Source of the DNA: CAG-826 sp964654155
GTDB lineage: Bacteria > Bacillota_I > Bacilli_A > RFN20 > CAG-826
Direction of reading: 5' to 3'
Assembly (NCBI GenBank): GCA_964654155.1
Contig: CAZZGL010000004.1
Location: 1-52,670, forward strand
DNA length: 52,670 nucleotides
Below, piece by piece: positions 10,064-18,214 of this stretch; position 1 is the first letter of the stretch, and each line of letters begins with the position of its first letter. Position numbers and translations under genes: made by a program. Under the pieces are notes generated by a model, which worked only from the letters and a program-made list of their open reading frames with translations, was not told the DNA's origin and searched no databases.

Positions 10064-12102
10064 ACATTCTCTCCTTTACTTAAATTATTCTTAGTTGTTA
10101 ATTCATTACATTCACTGTATTCATAAAAAGTTATATCCTTTGAATATGGAGAATAAAGAACATTATCTTCAAAATATATTTCTTTTGATTTTTGCATCAA
10201 GACTTTAATTTGGTTATTCTTGCTAGGATAATAAAATAAATTATGATGAATATTGGTATTCCCGTTTGCCAATAACCAAATTGCCTTGCCCTTAGTGTTA
10301 TAAAATAAATTATTATTTATTTCGATATTTCTAATAGTATCCTCTATAGAACTACCAGTTCCTTTTGATCCATATGCAAAGACACTAATGTCATCAGAAT
10401 TAGAAATAAACTTACAATTTTCAATTTTTATATCCTGTGGCACAATCGCTTCTCTAAATGTATCAGTTACCGAAAGAACTTGAATTGCTCCCATTACAAC
10501 ATTTTGGAAAGTACAATTTACGATTTGTGATTTCCTAGATTGCAATAATATTCCACGATTTCTTTTATTTCTAATTATGCAATTGTTTAAATTCAATTCA
10601 GTAACTTTTGTCGCATTACCAACGTTATAACCTTCAATCTTTCGATTAGGTCTTTTATCAACAGTAAAGACATATGAAGTACCGTTTTTAACTAGCTCTT
10701 TAATTGTATATGAATCAATAAATTCCATATTTTCCGGATTATATACATCTATTGTATCGCCAACATCAAATGGTATCGTACATTCAGTCTGTGTTTGTTG
10801 AATGCTAATTTCTTTAGCAGCGGCATTTATACTTACTATTTTTGTATAAAAAGTCTTAATATTTAATGCATCATCATGGCTTCCTTCTAATAAGCAGTTT
10901 GTGATATTTAAAGGTCCTTCTAGAGCGATTGTGTGAATTATATCCGCGGTACATGTCATGATTCTTAAAGAACCTTCTTTAGTTCTAAAATTAGTTCTAT
11001 TTAAATTAAAATTACTACCTCGATCCACTCTAAAGCCCATTCCTCCTGCCACATAAACATTCACATTTTCAAAGTAAACATCGTTACAATCTAAAAAGTA
11101 AAATCCATAATTTTCATACATGGTATAGGCAAAAGAAACTTTTTTACCAATCGTCGGTGTTTTATAACTACAATATGGGAATTTATGATTTAAAGTAATA
11201 TCCAATTCACGTGATTCATGACGATAATTAATTCCTAAAATACCTTTATTTGAAGCACTTGTTGGTGAATTATAAAACAAATTCGCGTTAGTATCTGGAA
11301 CATATCCTCCGGTATTTTCATCAAAATAACATTCCATATATGAGCAAGATGAACCCGCATAGTTTTGATATATACTTTTATTAAGGTCAAATTCATCAGG
11401 AATTGATAATGTAACTATTGTTTGATTCTCTTCTTCATTTATTGCCTTAATCGTTCCAGAAATTGTTGGAGAATTAATCATATCAAAATCAATATTATAG
11501 ATATTAACATTTTTTGATATTGATGCCTTAAAATAGGTGCCCCAACCTGAAAATGCAAATAATGTTTCTTCTTCTCCGACTAAATATAGATTTTCAATTC
11601 CTGTAACATCTATTGATGCGGAAAATGGATAAGTACCATTCGTAAATTTAATTATTTTATTACCTTCAATGGATTTAATATTCGATAATAATATAGATAA
11701 ATTACCAGCATTATTTTCTCCTGTTATAGAAATTCCATAATCTTCCGCTAAAAAGATGGTTCCTTCATTTGGTGCTTTAAATTTAACTTCGTTTTCAAAC
11801 ATATCTTTATCTACTCCTACATCCTTTGAAGACGATAAACCCATTTCATCATTAGAGGTCATATTATAACTATAGGTAGAGGTAATTCTTTCAAGAAATT
11901 CATTGTTATCAACATAATTGTTGTTATCAATTGAAGAAGTTGAATTTAAAGAAGAATTATCAATAACCGATGATGTAGTTGATGAAGGTGTGGTTTCACT
12001 TCTAGACGGTTGTAAACTTGTTGTCAAATTATTATTATCAACACAACCTCCAATAAAGAGACTAATATTTAAAGCAATAATAAGTAATTTTTTATTATTC
12101 AC
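10060..12102 (-). CDS. GH110-like parallel beta-helix lipoprotein (shorter paralogue)
   Basis: A 680-residue lipoprotein, lipobox LFIGGC with Cys20, then a Ser/Thr/Asn-rich linker (~24-66). It lacks the Ig-like and CBM9-like domains of the downstream gene but shares its core: a GLSSSKDVGVD segment (~88-98), the beta-helix, Asp387 (TADIIH), Asp410-Asp411 (SHDDALN) and the RNKRNRGILL rung (~512-521). The 23/24-residue spacing between the first Asp and the Asp pair is identical in both proteins. I infer a surface glycosidase of the GH110 type, perhaps with a different substrate. The start is GTG at 12102 with AGGTGA seven bases upstream; this Shine-Dalgarno overlaps the stop codon of the solute-binding protein gene. 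Confidence 0.7.
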   Translation of the reverse strand: MNNKKLLIIALNISLFIGGCVDNNNLTTSLQPSRSETTPSSTTSSVIDNSSLNSTSSIDNNNYVDNNEFLERITSTYSYNMTSNDEMGLSSSKDVGVDKDMFENEVKFKAPNEGTIFLAEDYGISITGENNAGNLSILLSNIKSIEGNKIIKFTNGTYPFSASIDVTGIENLYLVGEEETLFAFSGWGTYFKASISKNVNIYNIDFDMINSPTISGTIKAINEEENQTIVTLSIPDEFDLNKSIYQNYAGSSCSYMECYFDENTGGYVPDTNANLFYNSPTSASNKGILGINYRHESRELDITLNHKFPYCSYKTPTIGKKVSFAYTMYENYGFYFLDCNDVYFENVNVYVAGGMGFRVDRGSNFNLNRTNFRTKEGSLRIMTCTADIIHTIALEGPLNITNCLLEGSHDDALNIKTFYTKIVSINAAAKEISIQQTQTECTIPFDVGDTIDVYNPENMEFIDSYTIKELVKNGTSYVFTVDKRPNRKIEGYNVGNATKVTELNLNNCIIRNKRNRGILLQSRKSQIVNCTFQNVVMGAIQVLSVTDTFREAIVPQDIKIENCKFISNSDDISVFAYGSKGTGSSIEDTIRNIEINNNLFYNTKGKAIWLLANGNTNIHHNLFYYPSKNNQIKVLMQKSKEIYFEDNVLYSPYSKDITFYEYSECNELTTKNNLSKGENV

Positions 12103-12113
12103 TATTCAATCAC

Positions 12114-13841
12114 CTACTTTGATAAATACCTATTAAGCGCATCGTTATAGCACTTCAATAAGTTATCCGCTCCATATCCTTTTAAGTCACTTAATAATTT
12201 TTGATAACTGCTATCATCATAAGGATCTTTACCATCTCCTCTAATATAACTAGCTTCTAAATATTTCAATTGAGGATCTAAAGTTGCCTTAATTGTTGTG
12301 ATTTTTTCATATTCATCAGAATTCATTTTTATTTCTCCTGGTTCAGGATTTTTTAAATATGGACGATATATTTCTGACATTTCATTTAATTTTTTAATAA
12401 TATCATCGTTCATTTTTCCAACGAAATCATTGCACCAATACAAAGCGGATGCACTACCAACATTTGGGGTAATTGTCGCTCGATATTGTTCTTGATTTCC
12501 CGTCCATGAAGATGGAACGATAAATGACCAAGAAGTCTTTGTGTCATCATCCCAATTCCAGTTTTCGCCTTCAACACCATAAGAAATTAATTGTGTGCCT
12601 AATTCGCTATACATGATATCAATTAAGCGTGCAACTTCTCTTACATAAGGAGTTGATGTTGGAATACAGGCACCATCCGCTCTAAAATGACCAAATCCCC
12701 AATGTAAAGGTGTACCCGTATAATATTCTGATGTTAATGGTCCAATTGTGACATAATCAGATTCATACTCATAACCAACTGTCAAATATGCAGCGGCTGA
12801 AACAAAACTTCCTAAACGATTTTGCACACCTTCAGTAGCCATTTGACTATCGGTTGTGATAGAAAATGTACTTTGATGAAGTATTTTTTCGCCCCAAATT
12901 TTATTCATGAACTTTAAATAATTACGATATGCTTCTGTATATGGAACATAAGTAAAGCTTTGACCATTCGCTTCAATTTCCGCACTTGAAGAAACATAAC
13001 CGTAACTTGCTAAAACAAAATTTCTTAAGTATTCTAATGATTTAGAAGTAACAGGTATTTCATCATCTACTTGTCCGTTATCATTTGCGTCTATTTCTTT
13101 AAACGCTTTTAAAACAGTATAATATTGTTCAATCGTCTTAATTTCCGATGCATTTGGAAGAAGTTTACCTTGATAACCTCCATAGTTTTCATTAATGTTA
13201 TCAATCCACTTTTGATTGATAAACATTTTATAAGTTAAGTCACGGGCAACATCACTAACAGACAAAGTTGAATACATTTTTCCATCGCTTAATGTCGCAA
13301 CTTCTCGTGCATTTTCCTTATTAATATCAACGCCAAAATTTGTATCTAAGCCTTTTTTATAATTTGGCATATAATTATCAATTAAATTACCTGCATTTAT
13401 TGTTTCACCACCGGCTTTAAATGAATAATTATCATCATTAAATGGTACATATGCATTAAAACCTTTTTCCATATATTGAACCTGTTCAGAAATTGAATTA
13501 TTAAATAAGAATAAATCAGGTTTATTTCCACTTCCTTGCCAAACATTAGCTCTAGCATTTGTATATGCACTTGTATCAGGAGTGGTAAATTCAAATTTTA
13601 ATCCAGTAATTTCTGATAAATACTTAAACATTGTTAAATCTTTATATTCTGGATTACCCGCACTATGAGGAGCAAAAATATGAATCGTTACCGGATCTTT
13701 TACAATTCGATAAGGATTATCTTCAGTTCCGTTTGGAAGAAAGTTATTAGGATCATAACTAACTCCTCCGCCACCGCAACCCGCTAAAACTCCTAGGCAA
13801 ATTGCTAATAAAGGTATTTTTGTAATTGTTTTTTTATTCAT
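12114..13841 (-). CDS. ABC transporter solute-binding lipoprotein (family 1, LplA-like)
   Basis: A 575-residue extracytoplasmic solute-binding protein for oligosaccharides. Lipobox LGVLAGC gives acylated Cys22, followed by a Gly-rich stretch. A DANDNGQVDDE segment (~251-261) resembles the calcium-loop-like motif common in large LplA/YtcQ-type binding proteins. Two in-frame ATGs compete: 13847 is only 2 bases from AGGAGG (13850-13855), whereas 13841 is 8 bases away, so 13841 is chosen. It follows the two permease genes with a 14-base gap, the standard order for this importer type (permease, permease, binding protein, no dedicated ATPase). The ligand is inferred to be a rhamnose-containing oligosaccharide from context only. 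Confidence 0.9.
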   Translation of the reverse strand: MNKKTITKIPLLAICLGVLAGCGGGGVSYDPNNFLPNGTEDNPYRIVKDPVTIHIFAPHSAGNPEYKDLTMFKYLSEITGLKFEFTTPDTSAYTNARANVWQGSGNKPDLFLFNNSISEQVQYMEKGFNAYVPFNDDNYSFKAGGETINAGNLIDNYMPNYKKGLDTNFGVDINKENAREVATLSDGKMYSTLSVSDVARDLTYKMFINQKWIDNINENYGGYQGKLLPNASEIKTIEQYYTVLKAFKEIDANDNGQVDDEIPVTSKSLEYLRNFVLASYGYVSSSAEIEANGQSFTYVPYTEAYRNYLKFMNKIWGEKILHQSTFSITTDSQMATEGVQNRLGSFVSAAAYLTVGYEYESDYVTIGPLTSEYYTGTPLHWGFGHFRADGACIPTSTPYVREVARLIDIMYSELGTQLISYGVEGENWNWDDDTKTSWSFIVPSSWTGNQEQYRATITPNVGSASALYWCNDFVGKMNDDIIKKLNEMSEIYRPYLKNPEPGEIKMNSDEYEKITTIKATLDPQLKYLEASYIRGDGKDPYDDSSYQKLLSDLKGYGADNLLKCYNDALNRYLSK

Positions 13842-13855
13842 TTTCATATCCTCCT

Positions 13856-14722
13856 TTAACCTTTTATTCCACCAATAGTGACACCTTTTTCAAAATACTT
13901 TTGGAAGAATGGATAAATAATCAAAAGTGGTAATGATGATACTACAATCGTTACATATTTTAATTGTTCACCCGCACTGACATCAGTACCTCCACCTAAA
14001 GATGCTTCATTTGAAATTAAAATGTCGTTTAATATATTTTGAAGTGGCATTAATGACTCATCGTTAACATACATAAGTGCATTAAAATAAGAATTCCAAT
14101 ATCCAACTACTGCATATAAAATCATGACAGCAATAATTGGACGGCATAAAGGCAAAACAATTCTTGTAAAAATAAGAACATCACCGCAACCATCTATCAT
14201 CGCCGCTTCTTGAACTTCAGTCGAAATTGATGTTTCAATATATGTTCGTATAACAATGATATTAAAAACAGAAATAACTCCTGGAAGAATAATTGCCCAC
14301 ATGGTGTTATCAATATGAAGTCCTTGTATCAATAAATATGTAGGTATCATTCCTCCACTGACAAACATTGTTAAAACTAAAAACAAATTGATAGCTTTTC
14401 GACCTTTAAAATCTTTTCTTGCTAAAGGATAAGCACATAATACTTGGCAAACAACTTGAATTATTGTTCCAATAAATGTATATATGAGTGAATTTTTAAA
14501 TCCTCTCCATATTTTTGAATCTTGCAAAACAGTTTTATAACCTTCAACACTAAAATCAACAGGAAATAATCCTACCTTACCCGCTAAAACGGCATCAGCA
14601 GATGAGAAAGAACTTGCTAAAACATTTAATAATGGTAATAAGAAACAAAATGCAATAAGTCCAACTATTATCATGACAATAATGTCAAATACTTTATCTC
14701 TTCCCGTACTTTTACGATTCAT
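13856..14722 (-). CDS. ABC sugar permease, YtcP/LplC (AraQ/CUT1) type
   Basis: A 288-residue inner-membrane permease with six predicted transmembrane segments. The cytoplasmic EAA loop appears as VQEAAMIDGCGDVLIFTRIVLPL, where EAA and the G eight residues later contact the ATPase, and the protein ends KGVTIGGIKG, typical of the LplC/YtcP branch. The longest frame would start at a GTG (14740) inside the ribosome binding site; ATG 14722, six bases after GGAGGG, is the real start. This removes the apparent overlap with the upstream permease. It pairs with the LplB-like permease and needs an ATPase supplied elsewhere, most likely the gene at 18215-19942. Confidence 0.92.
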   Translation of the reverse strand: MNRKSTGRDKVFDIIVMIIVGLIAFCFLLPLLNVLASSFSSADAVLAGKVGLFPVDFSVEGYKTVLQDSKIWRGFKNSLIYTFIGTIIQVVCQVLCAYPLARKDFKGRKAINLFLVLTMFVSGGMIPTYLLIQGLHIDNTMWAIILPGVISVFNIIVIRTYIETSISTEVQEAAMIDGCGDVLIFTRIVLPLCRPIIAVMILYAVVGYWNSYFNALMYVNDESLMPLQNILNDILISNEASLGGGTDVSAGEQLKYVTIVVSSLPLLIIYPFFQKYFEKGVTIGGIKG

Positions 14723-14733
14723 GAATATCCCTC

Positions 14734-15708
14734 CTACCACAATGAGTTATCAGAAACTTTCTTTGAAACAAAGTTTGCGAGAACTAAAATAATAATATTT
14801 ACAAGTGAATTAAATAAACCAATTGCAGTTGCATATGAAAAGCGAGGTGTACCACCATAATCAGGAAATGATACACGATATACATAAGTTGATATAATTT
14901 CTGAAGATGATAAATTCGTTGATAATTGCATCAAATGCACTTTTTCAAATCCAACGCTTAATATATTACCTACAGACATAATGAACATAATAACTGCGAG
15001 AGGAATAATTTGTGGTAAATTAACTGAAATAATTCTTCTTATTCTTCCTGCACCATCAATAATTGCGGCATCATGCAAATTCGGATCAACATTAGCTAAA
15101 CTACCCATATAAACAATCGACCACCAACCTAAGCCTTGCCATAATCCAGATACTACATAAATCATGCAAAAATAATCTGGGTCTTCCATTAAATTTGTTG
15201 CATCAAATCCAAAAAAAGCAAATATTTTAGTAAAGATACCGCTGTCGACTTTAAAAAATGTATAAAGCATACCAACTAAAACAGAAATTGAAATAAAATA
15301 TGGGGCATACATTATTGTTTGAACAACACGTTTATACTTTTTATTTTTTACTTCGTTTAACAACAAAGCAAAAATAATCGGACACAAAGAATTAAAGAAA
15401 ATTGATGCCAATGATAAAACTAAAGTATTTTTAACAATCGTCCAAAAATTAGGTAAAGTTAAAAAAGTATAAAAATGATTGAATCCACCCATTGAAGTCC
15501 ATGGAGAATCAAATATTCCTTGAAATGAATTGTAATCTTTGAAGGCAATAACTAATCCCCCAATTGGAAGATAATGAAAAATAAAAATATATAAAACAGT
15601 TGGAATAGTCATTATAAAAAGTGCTAATCCAATTTTTGAATACCATTTTCGATTTGTTGGAGTTCTTGAAATAGTTTCAATTGCTTGCCTAGATATTTTT
15701 CGTTCCAT
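14734..15708 (-). CDS. ABC sugar permease, LplB/YteP type
   Basis: A 324-residue permease, first gene of the operon. Hydrophobic segments span the protein; the EAA-like loop reads LHDAAIIDGAGRIRRIISVNLP, and the C-terminus ends SLW, as is usual for LplB-type proteins. An in-frame ATG at 15726 lies upstream of the GAGGTGAG Shine-Dalgarno, so ATG 15708, five bases after it, is taken. The discarded ATG overlaps the edge of a cre-like operator. LplB/LplC/LplA-type importers of Bacilli take up pectin-derived and rhamnogalacturonan-type oligosaccharides among others; the substrate here is inferred from neighbours. Confidence 0.92.
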   Translation of the reverse strand: MERKISRQAIETISRTPTNRKWYSKIGLALFIMTIPTVLYIFIFHYLPIGGLVIAFKDYNSFQGIFDSPWTSMGGFNHFYTFLTLPNFWTIVKNTLVLSLASIFFNSLCPIIFALLLNEVKNKKYKRVVQTIMYAPYFISISVLVGMLYTFFKVDSGIFTKIFAFFGFDATNLMEDPDYFCMIYVVSGLWQGLGWWSIVYMGSLANVDPNLHDAAIIDGAGRIRRIISVNLPQIIPLAVIMFIMSVGNILSVGFEKVHLMQLSTNLSSSEIISTYVYRVSFPDYGGTPRFSYATAIGLFNSLVNIIILVLANFVSKKVSDNSLW

Positions 15709-15725
15709 ATTCTCACCTCGATACA

Positions 15726-15739
15726 TGAAAGCGATTTCA
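15726..15739. promoter_or_regulatory. cre operator (CcpA-type catabolite repression site)
   Basis: The 14-mer TGAAAGCGATTTCA fits the cre consensus TGWAANCGNTNWCA at every position and is nearly palindromic. It lies 18 bases upstream of the first permease start, in the expected leader region, where bound CcpA or another LacI-family regulator would block transcription. The match is seen in sequence; regulation is inferred. Confidence 0.75.
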
Positions 15740-15884
15740 TTTACATATAAATTTTACAATAGCTTTCCTATATAATTAAATTGAATTTTTTATCTTAAAT
15801 ATATATTTTTTTTACTTTTTCCATCTTATGGTAATAATTATTTAAATAATTAAGGATTTTAAAACTGTAATAAAATATATTTTT

Positions 15885-15912
15885 TTGATTTTATATTGAT
15901 AAATGTTATAAT
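15885..15912 (+). promoter_or_regulatory. Promoter of the AraC-family regulator
   Basis: TTGATT (15885-15890), 16-base spacer, TATAAT (15907-15912). The start codon at 15940 follows with AAGGTGA five bases upstream of it. The 231-base divergent region 15709-15939 also contains the leftward permease promoter, for which boxes are less clear (a TATTGT around 15760 is a weak candidate). Confidence 0.6.
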
Positions 15913-15939
15913 CAATTAAAAAGAATTGAAGGTGATTAT

Positions 15940-16803
15940 ATGTCAGTACAAAGATTATATGAAAAAACATTATTCTTCAGAAATATTTATGATGATTTCA
16001 ACCTAGATTTAAGTCCATCGATTATTGGATGGGAAACATGTGTAAAAAACAAACCAGCGATTACATCTAATAAATCATCTTACCTAATCCACTTTGTCAT
16101 TAATGGTGAAGGAACTGTAATATATAAAAATAATCAAAAAATGAAAGTTCATGAAGGCGAATGCTTTTTAATTGAACCTCATAGCAATGTTATATATCAA
16201 CCAGATATTAAAAATCCTTGGTCATATTTTTGGATAGAAATTAATGGAGATTTAATTAAGAAAATTTGTTCAATGATTTCATTTAAAGAAAATAATTATG
16301 TTCTTGAAATCGAAAAAATGGATCAAATAGTTCAATGTTTTGAAGATATTTTTAATGAAGACTATTATTCTATAAATCAAAATGGAGAAACGCTTCGTGT
16401 CGAAAGTATTATTTACCAAATACTATCGATAATTATCAGTGAATATTCCGCAAGTAATGAAAATAAAACTTCATCAAAAAAGGAACAACAAATAAAAAAA
16501 ATTATCGAATACATTAATAACAACTATACTTCTAGCGATTTAACAATTAAAAAAATAGCCGATGCTTTCTTTTTTAATCAAGCTTATCTAACAAGAATTT
16601 TTAAAGAAAGCACCGGAATTTCTCCAATGAAATATATTATTGTTTTACGAATGAGACGCGCAGTTGAACTTTTAGAAAAAAGAACCTTTTCTATATCGCA
16701 AATTGCATATGCCTTAGGATATAAAAATCAGTTTTATTTTTCAAAAGAATTTAAACGATTTTTTGGTATTCAACCTTCAAAATATATTTCAAATACCAAA
16801 TAG
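15940..16803 (+). CDS. AraC-family transcriptional regulator
   Basis: A 287-residue one-component regulator. The N-terminal ~150 residues form a cupin-like sugar-sensing domain (VINGEGTVIYKNN and VHEGECFLIEP segments). The last ~100 residues are a double helix-turn-helix: first HTH LTIKKIADAFFFNQAYLTRIFKE, second SISQIAYALGYKNQFYFSKEFKR, ending in the family motif F-x-x-x-G-x-x-P-S-K-Y. It is divergent from the transport/hydrolase operon and is the only sugar-type regulator in the locus, so it is the best candidate activator for that operon and for rhaBAD, whose promoter has direct repeats 21 bp apart. The effector, possibly rhamnose or an oligosaccharide, is inferred. Confidence 0.92.
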   Translation: MSVQRLYEKTLFFRNIYDDFNLDLSPSIIGWETCVKNKPAITSNKSSYLIHFVINGEGTVIYKNNQKMKVHEGECFLIEPHSNVIYQPDIKNPWSYFWIEINGDLIKKICSMISFKENNYVLEIEKMDQIVQCFEDIFNEDYYSINQNGETLRVESIIYQILSIIISEYSASNENKTSSKKEQQIKKIIEYINNNYTSSDLTIKKIADAFFFNQAYLTRIFKESTGISPMKYIIVLRMRRAVELLEKRTFSISQIAYALGYKNQFYFSKEFKRFFGIQPSKYISNTK

Positions 16804-16816
16804 TTTAAATAAAATT

Positions 16817-18145
16817 TTAATCATCTTGTTTATTTAGTGATTTTCTTTCTGTATTATTGAAAGAAGATGAATCAAAATATGCAGTTTCTGTAGTTTCTTT
16901 TTCTTCTCTTGTAATATTTTCTATATCTACTGACATATCGACATGATAATTCATATCAATAGCAATTGTATCACATACATAATCATGGATTGCTTTATTG
17001 CTTTTATTTATCGCTAAGACTATTAGTGAAATCAATGCTCCAAACATTGCAATAATCATAAATGAAAATGGTGAAAAACCAAATCCATTTATTTCAAATA
17101 ATGGATACATCCATCCTGCATTATTACCTCCACTTAAAAAGCAAGATACTATACATGTACTATAAAATAAAAAGAACGAAAAAACATTTCTTAATATTTT
17201 TTGATATGGTAAAGTAGTATATCCTTTTGAATCAACAACTTTGATTTTAAATAATTTCTTTCCAAGCGTTTGCATATCTTTAAAAATTATTTGTGGAACT
17301 ATATACGATACAAAAAATGCAATTAAATAAGAAATAAATGTACCCATATCAACAATATATGCTAATTTTTGATAATTACTTTTATAAATTGAATAATATT
17401 CATTAAATCTATGCGAATTAATTAATTGATTAACTTCAATATCCCATAGATTTTTAAAATTCGTAGCTAATAAATTATAATTTGTTAAGCCTGTTTGATA
17501 AGAATTATTTTCAAAAAGATATATATATAAATCCACTGCATACTCACCTTTTAAATATGGTAATTCATAATTCTCGTAGTCAAAAATCCACATACTACTA
17601 TCAACTGATGAATCTTTATAAGCCTTATAAAAATAAGCTTTTAATGAAAATGAACCTACATCTACAACATCATTTTCATATCCATTATAATCATTATATT
17701 TACTAACATAATTGTCATAAAAAAAAGCTAATTGGTCTGTTTCATAACTTGCTAGTGGTAAATTCTTCGGATTTTTAATATCAATTTGACTAGCATTAAA
17801 AGCGGAAGAATCAACAAAATAACTATACAGAATATGCATTAAAGCGTATTCCTCAATTATTTCATCAAGGCTACGTGGATGATTATATTTATTATCATCA
17901 TTATCAACAAACTGATATATATGCGCTTCTTCTTCAATTTTATAGCATTCTATCATTGCGTTATTCAAAGTATTATATTTATTCTTATATGAAGAAGTTG
18001 AGCCAATAACAGACATGGTTAACAACATTAAAATAAATGAAATAATAGCAATGATTACTCCGTCAACTAAAAATGAAAATATTCTTGAAGAAGAACTTGC
18101 TATAACATCATCTTTATATGGTCTTAAAAAATCATCTTTACGCAT
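16817..18145 (-). CDS. RDD-family membrane protein with large extracytoplasmic insert
   Basis: A 442-residue protein. The first transmembrane helix (~24-47) carries the RDD-type R...D pattern (SRIFSFLVDG). About 215 mostly hydrophilic residues follow (~50-265), then three transmembrane helices (~268-290, ~318-340, ~355-379). The LGKKLFKIKVVDSKG and NKSNKAIHDYVCDTIAID segments are diagnostic for RDD proteins. Usual RDD proteins are 150-250 residues and lack such a loop, so this is an expanded form. The C-terminal ~45 residues are polar and cytoplasmic. Function is unknown; some RDD proteins are linked to ion or solute transport. It lies downstream of the ATPase gene but behind a hairpin, and converges on the AraC gene with a 13-base gap. 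Confidence 0.8.
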   Translation of the reverse strand: MRKDDFLRPYKDDVIASSSSRIFSFLVDGVIIAIISFILMLLTMSVIGSTSSYKNKYNTLNNAMIECYKIEEEAHIYQFVDNDDNKYNHPRSLDEIIEEYALMHILYSYFVDSSAFNASQIDIKNPKNLPLASYETDQLAFFYDNYVSKYNDYNGYENDVVDVGSFSLKAYFYKAYKDSSVDSSMWIFDYENYELPYLKGEYAVDLYIYLFENNSYQTGLTNYNLLATNFKNLWDIEVNQLINSHRFNEYYSIYKSNYQKLAYIVDMGTFISYLIAFFVSYIVPQIIFKDMQTLGKKLFKIKVVDSKGYTTLPYQKILRNVFSFFLFYSTCIVSCFLSGGNNAGWMYPLFEINGFGFSPFSFMIIAMFGALISLIVLAINKSNKAIHDYVCDTIAIDMNYHVDMSVDIENITREEKETTETAYFDSSSFNNTERKSLNKQDD

Positions 18146-18160
18146 ATTACTTTCCTCTCT

Positions 18161-18198
18161 ATATAAAGAATAGCAATTCCTTTATAAAATTGCTATTC
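18161..18198 (-). terminator. Hairpin terminator after the ATPase gene
   Basis: Perfect 11-bp stem (GAATAGCAATT 18168-18178 with AATTGCTATTC 18188-18198), 9-base loop, followed on the minus strand by TTTATAT. The U-tract is short, so some read-through into the RDD gene is possible. Confidence 0.65.
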
Positions 18199-18214
18199 AA
18201 TATATTCTTATAAA

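Noticed and set aside
15740..15884. TTGCA-type AraC half-sites in the divergent permease/AraC intergenic region
   Set aside because: No pair with 20-21 bp spacing like the rhaB repeats could be found; control of the permease operon by the AraC protein remains an inference from gene order.
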